From assembly GCA_002491115.1 (NCBI GenBank), contig DKVI01000115.1, positions 26,822 to 58,277 on the forward strand: 31,456 nt of DNA, in the 5' to 3' direction. This document shows positions 6,581 to 13,767 of this stretch, piece by piece; positions within the stretch are counted from its first letter, which is position 1; each line of letters opens with the position of its first letter. Source of the DNA: Lachnospiraceae bacterium UBA7182 (GTDB lineage Bacteria > Bacillota > Clostridia > Lachnospirales > Lachnospiraceae). The position numbers were made by a program, and so were the translations under genes. The notes under the pieces were generated by a model that made no database searches, was not told the DNA's origin, and saw only the letters and a list, made by a program, of their open reading frames with translations.

Positions 6581-8395
6581 TTAGCAATTCTGCACAAACA
6601 ATGCTTCAAATTCTTCCCTGCTGATCTTTTCTTTCTGGAGAAGAAGTTCCGCACAGGCGTCCAGTACCTGCCGGTACTCGTTGATAATCTTCTTAGCCTG
6701 GACGTAGCATTCATCCACAATCCTTTTAACTTCCTGGTCAATCTCACCGGCCACCTGCTCGCCGTAACTCCGCGTGTGCGCCAGGTCCCGGCCGATGAAT
6801 ACTTCTTCATCGTCATCCCCATAGTGTATGAGGCCCAGCCTTTCGGACATGCCGTATTTGGTCACCATCGCTTTCGCAAGGGATGTGGCCTGTTTGATAT
6901 CCTGGGACGCGCCGGTGGTGATATCGTCAAATACCATCTCTTCCGCCACCCGGCCTCCCAGGTCCACGATAATATCCTGGAGCATCTTTCCTTTCGTGTT
7001 AAACATCTCGTCCCGTTCCGGCAAAGGCATGGTATAGCCGGCCGCACCCACGCCCGTGGGAATAATCGAAACAGTATAGACAGGCCCCACGTCCGGAAGA
7101 ATATGGAATAAAATCGCATGGCCCGCCTCGTGATAGGCCGTAATCTTCTTCTCTTTTTCCGAGATCACGCGGCTTTTTTTCTCCGCGCCGATCCCCACCT
7201 TGATAAAGGCTTTGCGGATATCTTCCTGCACCATATACCCCCGGTTGTCCTTGGCCGCCAGAATCGCGGATTCATTCAGCAGGTTCTCAAGGTCCGCCCC
7301 GGTAAATCCCGCTGTTGTCTGGGCGATCTGGTGCAGGTCCACATCGTCTCCCAAAGGCTTATTTCTGGCATGAACTTTCAAAATTTCTTCCCTGCCCTTG
7401 ATATCCGGCCTTCCCACGCCGATCTTGCGGTCAAACCTGCCCGGACGCATGATGGCAGGATCCAGAATATCCACACGGTTGGTGGCCGCCATGACAATGA
7501 TCCCTTCATTGACGCCAAAGCCGTCCATCTCCACCAGAAGCTGATTCAGGGTCTGCTCCCGCTCATCGTGCCCGCCGCCCATACCGGCGCCGCGCCTTCT
7601 GGCCACTGCGTCAATCTCATCGATAAATACAATACAGGGCGCGTTTTTCTTGGCGCTGGCAAAAAGATCCCTGACACGGGACGCGCCCACACCCACAAAC
7701 ATTTCCACAAAATCCGAACCGGAGATGCTGAAGAAAGGCACGCCTGCTTCCCCTGCCACAGCTTTCGCGATCAGCGTCTTGCCGGTACCCGGAGGCCCCA
7801 CCAACAAGACACCCTTGGGAATCCTCGCACCCACGCGGGTGTAGCGGCCGGGATTCCTCAGGAAATCCACAATCTCCTCTAATTCCCCTTTTTCTTCTTC
7901 CAGACCGGCCACATCTTTAAAACCGGTCTTCGCGTTTTCCGTGCTGGTCATCTGGGCATGGCTTTTGCCAAAGTCCATCATCTTGGCGTTACTTCCGCCG
8001 CCGTTTCGCCCCATCGTCATCACGATAAAGAACAGCATCAGGCCGCACAGGACTAAAGACATGCCGTATGTTTCAAAAAAACCGGGCTGTTCGATCTGCG
8101 CCACATCATAGGCAACGCCCGCCTCTTTTAAAAACTGCTCTGCCTGCGTCGTATCCAGAACATAGGTATTACCCATGGAACCGTCCTTCAACGTAAATTC
8201 CACTGAACCGGTCGGCGTCTCTTTGTTAGGCCGTATACTGGCAGCCGTAATTGTACCTTCCTGCGCCATCTTCTCAAACTGCTGCCAGGAATAGGCAGGT
8301 CTGTCCTGTAACCTTCCTTCAAAGAACACCAGCACCAGGCAGATCAGTATAAGAAATACCGCATAGGTACTGATTCCCTTCCATTGTCTGTTCAA
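6581..8395 (-). CDS. ftsH: ATP-dependent zinc metalloprotease FtsH
   Basis: The 604-residue membrane-bound AAA+ protease degrades misfolded membrane proteins and regulatory substrates. Two transmembrane segments (about 9-26 and 107-127) bracket an extracytoplasmic domain. Walker A GPPGTGKT is at 200-207, Walker B IVFIDEID at 255-262 and the zinc site HEAGH at 422-426, with Asp499 in GASQDIKQ as likely third ligand. The C-terminal helical tail is short, giving a length at the low end of the family. The start codon is TTG (8393-8395), with AGGAGG 10 nt upstream and no better ATG. It is the last gene of tilS-hpt-ftsH, 17 bp after hpt, in the order also seen in Bacillus. Confidence 0.97.
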   Translation of the reverse strand: MNRQWKGISTYAVFLILICLVLVFFEGRLQDRPAYSWQQFEKMAQEGTITAASIRPNKETPTGSVEFTLKDGSMGNTYVLDTTQAEQFLKEAGVAYDVAQIEQPGFFETYGMSLVLCGLMLFFIVMTMGRNGGGSNAKMMDFGKSHAQMTSTENAKTGFKDVAGLEEEKGELEEIVDFLRNPGRYTRVGARIPKGVLLVGPPGTGKTLIAKAVAGEAGVPFFSISGSDFVEMFVGVGASRVRDLFASAKKNAPCIVFIDEIDAVARRRGAGMGGGHDEREQTLNQLLVEMDGFGVNEGIIVMAATNRVDILDPAIMRPGRFDRKIGVGRPDIKGREEILKVHARNKPLGDDVDLHQIAQTTAGFTGADLENLLNESAILAAKDNRGYMVQEDIRKAFIKVGIGAEKKSRVISEKEKKITAYHEAGHAILFHILPDVGPVYTVSIIPTGVGAAGYTMPLPERDEMFNTKGKMLQDIIVDLGGRVAEEMVFDDITTGASQDIKQATSLAKAMVTKYGMSERLGLIHYGDDDEEVFIGRDLAHTRSYGEQVAGEIDQEVKRIVDECYVQAKKIINEYRQVLDACAELLLQKEKISREEFEALFVQNC

Positions 8396-8412
8396 ATTGT
8401 CTTATCCTCCTG

Positions 8413-8940
8413 TTAATCAAATTCTACTACGCCGATATAAGGCAGATTACGATACTGCTGGTCATAATCCAGCCCGTAACCGACGACAAATTTATCTTCG
8501 ATTTTAAATCCGACATATTCCACATCCACATCCGCCACCCGCCTGTCCGGTTTGTCTAAAAGGGTGCAGATTCTAAGACTTCTGGGATCTCTCTGACCTA
8601 ATAAATCTTTTAAATGAGCCAGAGTCCTTCCGGAGTCAATAATATCCTCCACAATAATCACATCCTTGCCCGTGATTGCTTCGTCCAGGTCTTTTGCCAG
8701 TCTGACGATCCCGCTGGATTTAGTCGCTGCCCCATAGCTGGAACACTGCATAAAATCCATGGTAACCGGTACACTGATTCTTTTTGCCAGTTCGCAGGTA
8801 AAATATACGCTTCCTTTTAAAATACAGATCAAATGTACGCATTTTCCCGCATAATCGCGGCTGATCTGCTCTCCCAGTTCCCTGATCCTTTGATCCACAG
8901 AATTTTCGTCAAGCATAACTTCAATATGATGCTTATCCAT
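8413..8940 (-). CDS. hpt: Hypoxanthine phosphoribosyltransferase
   Basis: The 175-residue cytoplasmic enzyme of purine salvage makes IMP or GMP from hypoxanthine or guanine and PRPP. The PRPP-binding loop VEDIIDSGRTLA is at 97-108. The pyrophosphate loop region LKGS (41-44) and the purine-site segment KPDRR...YVGFKIEDKFVVGYGLDY are present. Length is typical. Its ATG lies inside the tilS end (8-bp overlap), so translation is probably coupled to tilS. The tilS-hpt pairing is widely conserved in Firmicutes. Confidence 0.96.
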   Translation of the reverse strand: MDKHHIEVMLDENSVDQRIRELGEQISRDYAGKCVHLICILKGSVYFTCELAKRISVPVTMDFMQCSSYGAATKSSGIVRLAKDLDEAITGKDVIIVEDIIDSGRTLAHLKDLLGQRDPRSLRICTLLDKPDRRVADVDVEYVGFKIEDKFVVGYGLDYDQQYRNLPYIGVVEFD

Positions 8941-10318
8941 CCTTAGCTCCTCCGCTTTCTGTCATTTGTACTTTCAATATCCGTTTTGTATTCTCTCTCA
9001 CTTTATATCTCTCGCTGATCCGCATCCCCACCACCCAGAGGATATGACTTCCGTCCGCCAGCAGGATGCACTGATCCCTCTCTTCTCTCGGAATCTTATT
9101 GTCAATCAGATAATCCTTCAGCTTCTTATGAGCCCCTGCTTCATACTCCAGATAATCCCCGGGTCTGCGGGTACGCAAAACAACACTGTCCTTGATTTTA
9201 TCATAATCGAACCATTTCGTATAGCGGTTTATCGGAATTTCATCATCTTTCTTTCGATCTTCCAGGCGAAAGGAAAAAACCGAACCCATATAAAGACATA
9301 TGTCGTCCGGCACACAATATATTTCTTCCTCCGTCCTGGAAAGTCCGTATCCTTTTTTAAGCAGCAGCTCCCCATAGCCAAGCACCGCCACACACCCGCC
9401 CGGCAGCGTTATCCGGCTTCCTCTTTTGCCTTTCGCAAGAGAAAGAACCTGTTCGATATGAATGCTTTCCAGATCCTTACGCTTTCCTGACAGCCGCTCC
9501 AGACACTTAAGCACCACCGGTTTTTGCAGCGCCGGATGCAGTCGTTCCAGTTCGGGAAGTAAGATCCTGTATTCCCCCGATCCTTCGCACACACATCTGT
9601 CAAAAGCTGCCCGTGTCTCCTGCTCCAGAAAATATTCGATCTCCAAAAGCTGTTCCGCCATCCCCGCCATCCGGGCGGCGCTGCCCGGGCGAATCTCTTC
9701 CATCGCATATAAGACCCTGTGGCGGATCTGGTTCCGGGTATAATCAGACGCCTGGTTAGATGTATCTTCCACCCAGCTTAGTCCCTCTTTTTGAAGCCAT
9801 CTTACGATCTCTTCCTTCGTCACGCACAGGAAAGGACGAATATAGGGAAGCCGCACCGGTTCCATGCCCCGAAGCCCCCGAAGTCCTGTCCCACGCATCT
9901 GATGGAACAGTATGGTCTCTGCCTGGTCATTCTGATGATGGGCCAGAGCCACCCGGTCCGCACCTTTTTCTAAAAGTTCTTTTTCAAAAATCTCATACCG
10001 TACATCTCGACCGGCCTCTTCCAGGCTAAGCCCCTGCGTCCTGGCGATTTGGGGCACATCCTTACAGACAACCTTAAAGGGGATTCCCCTTGCCCTGCAA
10101 AAATTTTCGCAGAACTGTTGATCCCTTTTCGCTTCTTCTCCTCTGATCCCATGATTCACATGTACGGCACAGACAGATACTCCACATTCCTGCCCATACT
10201 CCCACAGGAGCTGTAAAAGCGCCGTGGAGTCCGCCCCTCCCGAAAACCCCGCCAGGATTCTCATGCCGGGCCTTACCATATGCCACTTTTCCAGATACGC
10301 AAATACTTTCCTTTTCAT
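8933..10318 (-). CDS. tilS: tRNA(Ile)-lysidine synthase
   Basis: The 461-residue enzyme attaches lysine to C34 of the CAU-anticodon tRNA-Ile so that it reads AUA; it is essential in most bacteria. The PP-loop ATP pyrophosphatase motif SGGADS is at 26-31, after FAYLEKWHMVRPGMRILAG. HVNHGIRGEEA and LAHHQNDQAET are further family segments, and the C-terminal part carries the TilS substrate-binding domain ending in SERYKVRENTKRILK. No strong Shine-Dalgarno precedes the ATG at 10318; a later in-frame ATG (10279) would cut close to the PP-loop, so I keep the first. It is transcribed from the promoter at 10384-10412. Confidence 0.96.
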   Translation of the reverse strand: MKRKVFAYLEKWHMVRPGMRILAGFSGGADSTALLQLLWEYGQECGVSVCAVHVNHGIRGEEAKRDQQFCENFCRARGIPFKVVCKDVPQIARTQGLSLEEAGRDVRYEIFEKELLEKGADRVALAHHQNDQAETILFHQMRGTGLRGLRGMEPVRLPYIRPFLCVTKEEIVRWLQKEGLSWVEDTSNQASDYTRNQIRHRVLYAMEEIRPGSAARMAGMAEQLLEIEYFLEQETRAAFDRCVCEGSGEYRILLPELERLHPALQKPVVLKCLERLSGKRKDLESIHIEQVLSLAKGKRGSRITLPGGCVAVLGYGELLLKKGYGLSRTEEEIYCVPDDICLYMGSVFSFRLEDRKKDDEIPINRYTKWFDYDKIKDSVVLRTRRPGDYLEYEAGAHKKLKDYLIDNKIPREERDQCILLADGSHILWVVGMRISERYKVRENTKRILKVQMTESGGAKDG

Positions 10319-10383
10319 ATAAGTTTTGCATCTTCCCTTCCAGTACTTATATCTTCAGGACAGTCCCGTTCTCTCCCGTCTAT

Positions 10384-10412
10384 AATATACCTAATCTGCC
10401 CGGAAAATGCAA
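10384..10412 (-). promoter_or_regulatory. Sigma-A promoter of tilS-hpt-ftsH
   Basis: The minus strand has -35 TTGCAT (10407-10412), exactly 17 bp, and -10 TATATT (10384-10389). It lies between the spoIIE-like stop and tilS, which separates housekeeping tilS-hpt-ftsH expression from the sporulation gene. No terminator is visible after spoIIE. Confidence 0.6.
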
Positions 10413-10422
10413 ACCTCTTTTC

Positions 10423-11829
10423 CTACCTTTTCCACATACCCGCTGCCAGTATGGTCATGTCATCTTCACCCTGTCCGTAAGAACGCACCTGTTCCAGCAG
10501 TCTTTTTGCCATCTTTTCGGGCGTATCCGGCGTAAGGTTCCAGATCAGCCCTTTCAGGATCTCTTCTTCCTGTCCTTCGGGAAGTGCCCCCAAAACACCA
10601 TCCGTCACCATAAAAAGAATATTCCCGTCATACATGCGCACCCTGTAAGGCTCCAATGAAATCTGTCCGTCCACCCCGGCGGGAAGTCCTGCTCCCCGGA
10701 TACTTTCCACCGTATTTTCCCGACGGATAAAGCTGGCTGCCGCACCCGCTTTTCTGAAATCACATACACCTGTGTACAGATCCACCGACACAATATCTAT
10801 CGTAGAAAATACCGGCGTCCCCGGCTGCAGCACCATGGAAGAATTGATCATGCGTATGGCCGTCTCCTCAGAAAAACCGGATTCCAGAAACTGCTCCAGA
10901 AGGTCCAGCACCAGTTCGCTCTGGTTACATGCCTGCAGACCGGAACCCATGCCATCGGACAGTCCTGCGTAAAATCTGCCTTCCGGCAGCCAGAATACGG
11001 CGAAATTGTCCCCGGATACCGGCTCACCCCGGCGCGTTTCCTTCTGTATCCCGTATAATATGTTATAAGCAGTTCCCTCCACGAATAAAACCGTCACTTT
11101 ATCCTGACTTACGAAAGAACGACTGTCTCTGGCAGGCATCATCTCCCGCCCCATCAGGTCTGATAAAACAACGGCTATTTTTTTCGTAGATACGCAGATC
11201 TTCCTCCGGGTCTTCATGGTCAGATAGACCTGGCATCTTTTTTCCTGCGAGTCATAGAAGAAAACCTGGTGGATCTGCACGCCCAGAAGGCGAAGCTTTT
11301 TCTCAATTTCCTGTCTGAAATTTTCGTCCTCTCTGGTATTGTATATTTTCTCCATTGCGCCCGCAAGGATTCCGCTCATCTCTTTCAGCTGCCCCGCGGC
11401 CGCCATGCGGTTCTCCCGCAGCCGTTCCTGCAGGATGCGTTCTCCTCGGTCCAGGCAGACGGCGGGCTGGGAAACCATACAGAAGCTTCTGGAAAGCTGC
11501 ATAAAGCTTTCCTGGTAGTCTTCCATCCACTGCCGGACAGGATGAACATTTTCTGCATCGTTTTGTTCACCCGGAAGCATACGAATCCATTCAATGACAT
11601 AGCCTGCCAGAACAATCGCAGAAAAGAAAGCAACCCCTTTTAAAGCACTGGCTATCATCATCCATGCTTCCTGTCTTAGTACATATTCCACCGTCAGTTC
11701 CATGACCGCAAGGCCTGTCCCTGCGCCCAGTCCCATCAGCCATTTTCCTCTTCCGGACCCCTTTTTACCAAACAGGATCCATAAGCCTGTTCCAATTGTC
11801 AGCGACAGCACATATTTTGTCCACTCCAT
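10423..11829 (-). CDS. spoIIE: SpoIIE-family PP2C phosphatase, compact form
   Basis: The protein has a C-terminal PP2C/SpoIIE phosphatase domain (about 265-468). Metal-binding motifs are SGDN (272-275), SDGMGSG (291-297), TDGV (409-412) and GEDDMT (454-459). In Bacillus this enzyme dephosphorylates SpoIIAA in the forespore to activate sigma-F. Position between divIC and tilS supports orthology. At 468 residues it is much shorter than the 827-residue Bacillus protein: only about three hydrophobic helices (6-21, 30-51, 56-82) replace the ten-span membrane domain, and the linker is shorter. The AGGAGG is 12 nt from the ATG, a long spacing. Promoter features at 11875-11941 suggest Spo0A control. 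The frame is intact, so this is not a broken gene. Confidence 0.88.
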   Translation of the reverse strand: MEWTKYVLSLTIGTGLWILFGKKGSGRGKWLMGLGAGTGLAVMELTVEYVLRQEAWMMIASALKGVAFFSAIVLAGYVIEWIRMLPGEQNDAENVHPVRQWMEDYQESFMQLSRSFCMVSQPAVCLDRGERILQERLRENRMAAAGQLKEMSGILAGAMEKIYNTREDENFRQEIEKKLRLLGVQIHQVFFYDSQEKRCQVYLTMKTRRKICVSTKKIAVVLSDLMGREMMPARDSRSFVSQDKVTVLFVEGTAYNILYGIQKETRRGEPVSGDNFAVFWLPEGRFYAGLSDGMGSGLQACNQSELVLDLLEQFLESGFSEETAIRMINSSMVLQPGTPVFSTIDIVSVDLYTGVCDFRKAGAAASFIRRENTVESIRGAGLPAGVDGQISLEPYRVRMYDGNILFMVTDGVLGALPEGQEEEILKGLIWNLTPDTPEKMAKRLLEQVRSYGQGEDDMTILAAGMWKR

Positions 11830-11874
11830 TTTCTACTCTGTCCTCCTATCAGTTTTTTTTGGATTTTGACAGAA

Positions 11875-11941
11875 ATTATAGAGAGGATGAATTTGCAATC
11901 TTTGTCATTTGGAAGCGGTTCGAAAAAAAAATTTTTCGACA
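11875..11941 (-). promoter_or_regulatory. Spo0A-type promoter of spoIIE (0A box, 22-bp spacer)
   Basis: On the minus strand a perfect Spo0A box TGTCGAA occupies 11935-11941, and a one-mismatch box TTTCGAA lies at 11919-11925. A -35 ATGACA (11903-11908) is separated by 22 bp from a perfect -10 TATAAT (11875-11880). A further box-like TGACAAA (11901-11907) overlaps the -35. Such over-long spacing with upstream 0A boxes is known for the Bacillus spoIIG and spoIIE promoters, where Spo0A~P positions sigma-A polymerase. No -35 of standard 16-18-bp spacing is present. Confidence 0.65.
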
Positions 11942-11942
11942 T

Positions 11943-11970
11943 AAAAAGGATGAACCTTTATGGTCCATCC
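11943..11970 (-). terminator. Rho-independent terminator after divIC
   Basis: The minus strand forms GGATGGACC-ATAAA-GGTTCATCC, a 9-bp stem with one G-U pair, followed by TTTTT. It begins about 10 nt after the divIC stop and ends the hup-to-divIC transcript, so spoIIE needs its own promoter. The T-run adjoins the Spo0A box. Confidence 0.85.
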
Positions 11971-11979
11971 CTTCTTATC

Positions 11980-12288
11980 TTAATCTTTGGACTTGAAAAT
12001 AATCTCATCCTCATAGACAAGCCCCAGCTTATCTTTCGCCACATCCTCCACATACTTCTTGGTCTTCGTGTAAGCTTCCAGCGCCTTGATCTCCTCGGCT
12101 CTGGCTTCTTCTTCCGCTATCGCTTCCTGCAGAGCTTTCTCCCGATTCTGATAAATAAGATTCCTTTGTCTTAACCGGATGCCTCCCACCGCAGTGACCG
12201 CAAAAACTCCCAGGACGATCAGCATGATCATCCAGGCTCCTGTATTCTTTCGTCTGTGTATTTTTTTTTTCCTTACCTTTGCCGGCAT
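11980..12288 (-). CDS. divIC: Septum formation initiator, DivIC/FtsB family
   Basis: From the ATG at 12288 the protein has 102 residues; the frame runs back to GTG codons at 12297, but AGAGGTG lies 6 nt before the ATG. A basic N-terminus (KVRKKKIHRRK) precedes one transmembrane helix (about 19-37). A heptad-rich coiled coil and the end motif YVEDVAKDKLGLVYEDEII follow, the latter typical of DivIC/FtsB. It acts in the divisome with FtsL and DivIB to activate septal peptidoglycan synthesis. Genes yabQ upstream and spoIIE downstream match the Bacillus order, except that the S1-domain gene yabR is absent from this spot. Confidence 0.9.
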   Translation of the reverse strand: MPAKVRKKKIHRRKNTGAWMIMLIVLGVFAVTAVGGIRLRQRNLIYQNREKALQEAIAEEEARAEEIKALEAYTKTKKYVEDVAKDKLGLVYEDEIIFKSKD

Positions 12289-12299
12289 CTGCACCACCT

Positions 12300-12743
12300 C
12301 TATGAGAATAAAATAATTATAAACTCTTTTAGCTTTTTTTTCAATTTCTTTTTATAAAATCTGCACGTCATACGCAGAACTTGTACTATTTTCCCATGCA
12401 CGGCCCGGAAAGGTTTTAAAAGGACCCCCAGGCACAGGTTCAGGACCCGCGCGCTGTAGTAAACCAAAAGCCCGCTTATGGTCTGATGATAGAGAAACAT
12501 CCCTGCCGCCACGGCGAACAGGGCATATCCGCGCACAGCCCCGTCGTTCTCCCTGTACAGAAGCTGAAAGATCAAAAAGGCAGTTCCCAGCCAGTATGCC
12601 GCATCCTCTGCCGCCACCGCTGCCGTTCCATGGGGTATGATCCTTCTGAATATCCGAAGCAAATCGTACAGAATCAGTATCCATATACCCCGAAGGACTG
12701 CAAGTCCAAAAAACTGCAGTTCCTTAATAATTCCCGGACTCAT
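12300..12743 (-). CDS. yabQ: Spore cortex biosynthesis protein YabQ
   Basis: The 147-residue protein begins ELQFFGLAVLRGIWILILYD and has about four hydrophobic spans ending near residue 110. A very basic tail (YKKKLKKKLKEF) follows. YabQ is a mother-cell membrane protein needed for spore cortex formation in Bacillus. Sequence similarity among YabQ proteins is low, so the call rests on topology, the N-terminal pattern and its place between yabP and divIC. It begins 5 bp from the yabP stop, with only a short AGGT as ribosome site, suggesting coupling to yabP translation. Confidence 0.88.
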   Translation of the reverse strand: MSPGIIKELQFFGLAVLRGIWILILYDLLRIFRRIIPHGTAAVAAEDAAYWLGTAFLIFQLLYRENDGAVRGYALFAVAAGMFLYHQTISGLLVYYSARVLNLCLGVLLKPFRAVHGKIVQVLRMTCRFYKKKLKKKLKEFIIILFS

Positions 12744-12747
12744 ACCG

Positions 12748-13053
12748 CTACCTGAACAGGCGGTTCAGAAGCGATTCCCCGCCCTTCTTAAAATCGGAGA
12801 TCTCGGAGTACTGAATGCTGTCGATCCTGCCTTCCAGATCGATCTCCCCTTTCTCAAGAGACAGGCGGTTCACATGCAGGTCCGCCCCTTTGATCTGCAG
12901 CATACCAAGTTCCGTCTCAAGAAGGACTTCTGCTATATCAAAAGAAATAACATCCGACACGCCGGTGATGCTCCCGGACCGCCGGTTCGTCATACTGACC
13001 TTATGCGCGCCCCTGTTCTGGGGATGTTCGTCCGCGGTTCCCATTTTGACCAT
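12748..13053 (-). CDS. yabP: Sporulation protein YabP
   Basis: The 101-residue soluble protein carries the YabP/YqfC-type core: NRRSGSITGVSDVISFD, then ETELGMLQIKGADLHVNRLSLEKGEIDLEGRI split over the domain, ending in a basic GGESLLNRLFR tail. In Bacillus yabP is a sigma-E gene of the mother cell. The first residues (MVKMGTADEHPQ) are variable in the family. AGGAGGT lies 7 nt before the ATG but is buried in a strong hairpin (13054-13097). A sigma-E-like promoter (13082-13110) overlaps that hairpin, which suggests compartment-specific expression of yabP-yabQ-divIC on top of any read-through from hup. Confidence 0.92.
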   Translation of the reverse strand: MVKMGTADEHPQNRGAHKVSMTNRRSGSITGVSDVISFDIAEVLLETELGMLQIKGADLHVNRLSLEKGEIDLEGRIDSIQYSEISDFKKGGESLLNRLFR

Positions 13054-13097
13054 AAAAAAGACCTCCTAACATATTCTTTAAAATATATTAGGAAGTC
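13054..13097 (-). terminator. Stem-loop with U6 that sequesters the yabP ribosome site
   Basis: On the minus strand GACTTCCTAA (13088-13097) pairs with TTAGGAGGTC (13060-13069), then T-G and ATATT/AATAT continue the helix. This gives about 16 consecutive pairs with two wobbles and a 6-nt loop, followed at once by TTTTTT (13054-13059) and the yabP ATG. The 3' arm contains the AGGAGGT site. The element has terminator form and also blocks translation initiation, so it should insulate yabP from hup-rqcP transcription. Confidence 0.8.
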
Positions 13098-13110
13098 CTC
13101 TTAAATATGA
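13082..13110 (-). promoter_or_regulatory. Candidate sigma-E promoter of yabP, nested in the hairpin
   Basis: The minus strand shows TCATATT (13104-13110), a full match to the sigma-E -35 KMATATT. After 14 bp comes AATATATT (13082-13089), matching six of seven defined bases of CATACAnT. The start would fall near 13075-13077, in the loop of the 13054-13097 stem, so the transcript would lack the 5' arm. Confidence 0.55.
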
Positions 13111-13122
13111 CTTGTTTTATTC

Positions 13123-13362
13123 TTACAAATATTTATACAGTTCCTTCGCTTCCTCTTTTCTGACGGTCTCCTGCACGTCCAGTACCTCCACTTTCACAGC
13201 TTTTGTACCAAACTGTATCTCAATGGTATCCCCTTCTTTCACATTGAGGGAGGCTTTGGCAGTCTTCCCGTTCACCAGCACTCTGCCGGCGTCACAGGCT
13301 TCATTGGCAACCGTACGCCTTTTGATCAGGCGGGAAACTTTCAAAAACTTATCTAATCTCAT
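13123..13362 (-). CDS. rqcP: RqcP (YabO), S4-domain ribosome quality control factor
   Basis: The 79-residue protein opens with the canonical MRLDKFLKVSRLIKRRTVA of the S4 RNA-binding fold. RVLVNGKTAKASLNVKEGD and the final EAKELYKYL complete a single-domain YabO protein. RqcP works with RqcH on stalled 50S subunits in Ala-tail elongation. The spacing from hup is 8 bp and the nearest Shine-Dalgarno (AAGG) touches the ATG, so initiation probably depends on ribosomes finishing hup. The next gene, yabP, is separated by the attenuator-like hairpin. Confidence 0.94.
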   Translation of the reverse strand: MRLDKFLKVSRLIKRRTVANEACDAGRVLVNGKTAKASLNVKEGDTIEIQFGTKAVKVEVLDVQETVRKEEAKELYKYL

Positions 13363-13370
13363 CCTTACTG

Positions 13371-13643
13371 TCAGTTCAGTGCGTCTTTTAAAGCTTTACC
13401 TGCCTTAAATTTGGGAGATTTGGATGCCGGAATTGTCATCGGTTCACGGGTGTATGGATTCCTTCCTTCTCTCTCAGCTCTCTCCGTAACTTCAAAAGTC
13501 CCGAAGCCGACTACCTGAACCTTCTCACCTTTCTTTAATTCCTCCGTGACAACATCAATAAACGCCTTAATGGCCTTTTCTGCGTCTTTTTTAGGCATAT
13601 CAGCATTTTCGGCAACTGCTGTGATTAATTCGGCTTTGTTCAT
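13371..13643 (-). CDS. hup: HU-family DNA-binding protein
   Basis: From the ATG at 13643 the protein has 90 residues and begins MNKAELITAVAE as HU proteins do. The frame extends two codons to an ATG at 13649, but that start would be only 2 nt from AGGAGG, whereas 13643 is 8 nt away. The DNA-binding arm signature GFGTFEVTERAEREGRNPYT is present. HU is an abundant nucleoid protein. A very strong promoter (13700-13728) drives it. It heads the hup-rqcP transcript that partly stops at 13054-13097. Confidence 0.96.
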   Translation of the reverse strand: MNKAELITAVAENADMPKKDAEKAIKAFIDVVTEELKKGEKVQVVGFGTFEVTERAEREGRNPYTREPMTIPASKSPKFKAGKALKDALN

Positions 13644-13699
13644 GGTCATTTCCTCCTAAAACTTTCCTAAGATGTATGGTTATTATGCATGTCCCATTA

Positions 13700-13728
13700 G
13701 TTATACCGTGTTTCTAATTGTTTGTCAA
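13700..13728 (-). promoter_or_regulatory. Strong sigma-A promoter of hup-rqcP
   Basis: The minus strand has a perfect -35 TTGACA (13723-13728), 17 bp and -10 TATAAC (13700-13705). The hup leader is about 50 nt. No clear terminator separates it from the phosphoglucomutase gene upstream (stop at 13768). Confidence 0.85.
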
Positions 13729-13767
13729 GATAAATTCAGGGGAATTAAGATTCTGTTTACACCATAC

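Noticed and set aside
7118..7882. 254-codon open frame on the plus strand inside ftsH
   Set aside because: It mirrors the highly conserved AAA domain of FtsH, whose codon bias leaves the opposite strand open; no initiation signal.
11919..11939. TCGAAAAA/TTTTTCGA inverted repeat as a second terminator after divIC
   Set aside because: The stem is nearly all A-T and lies past a much better terminator; its ends are Spo0A-box sequences, which explain the symmetry better.
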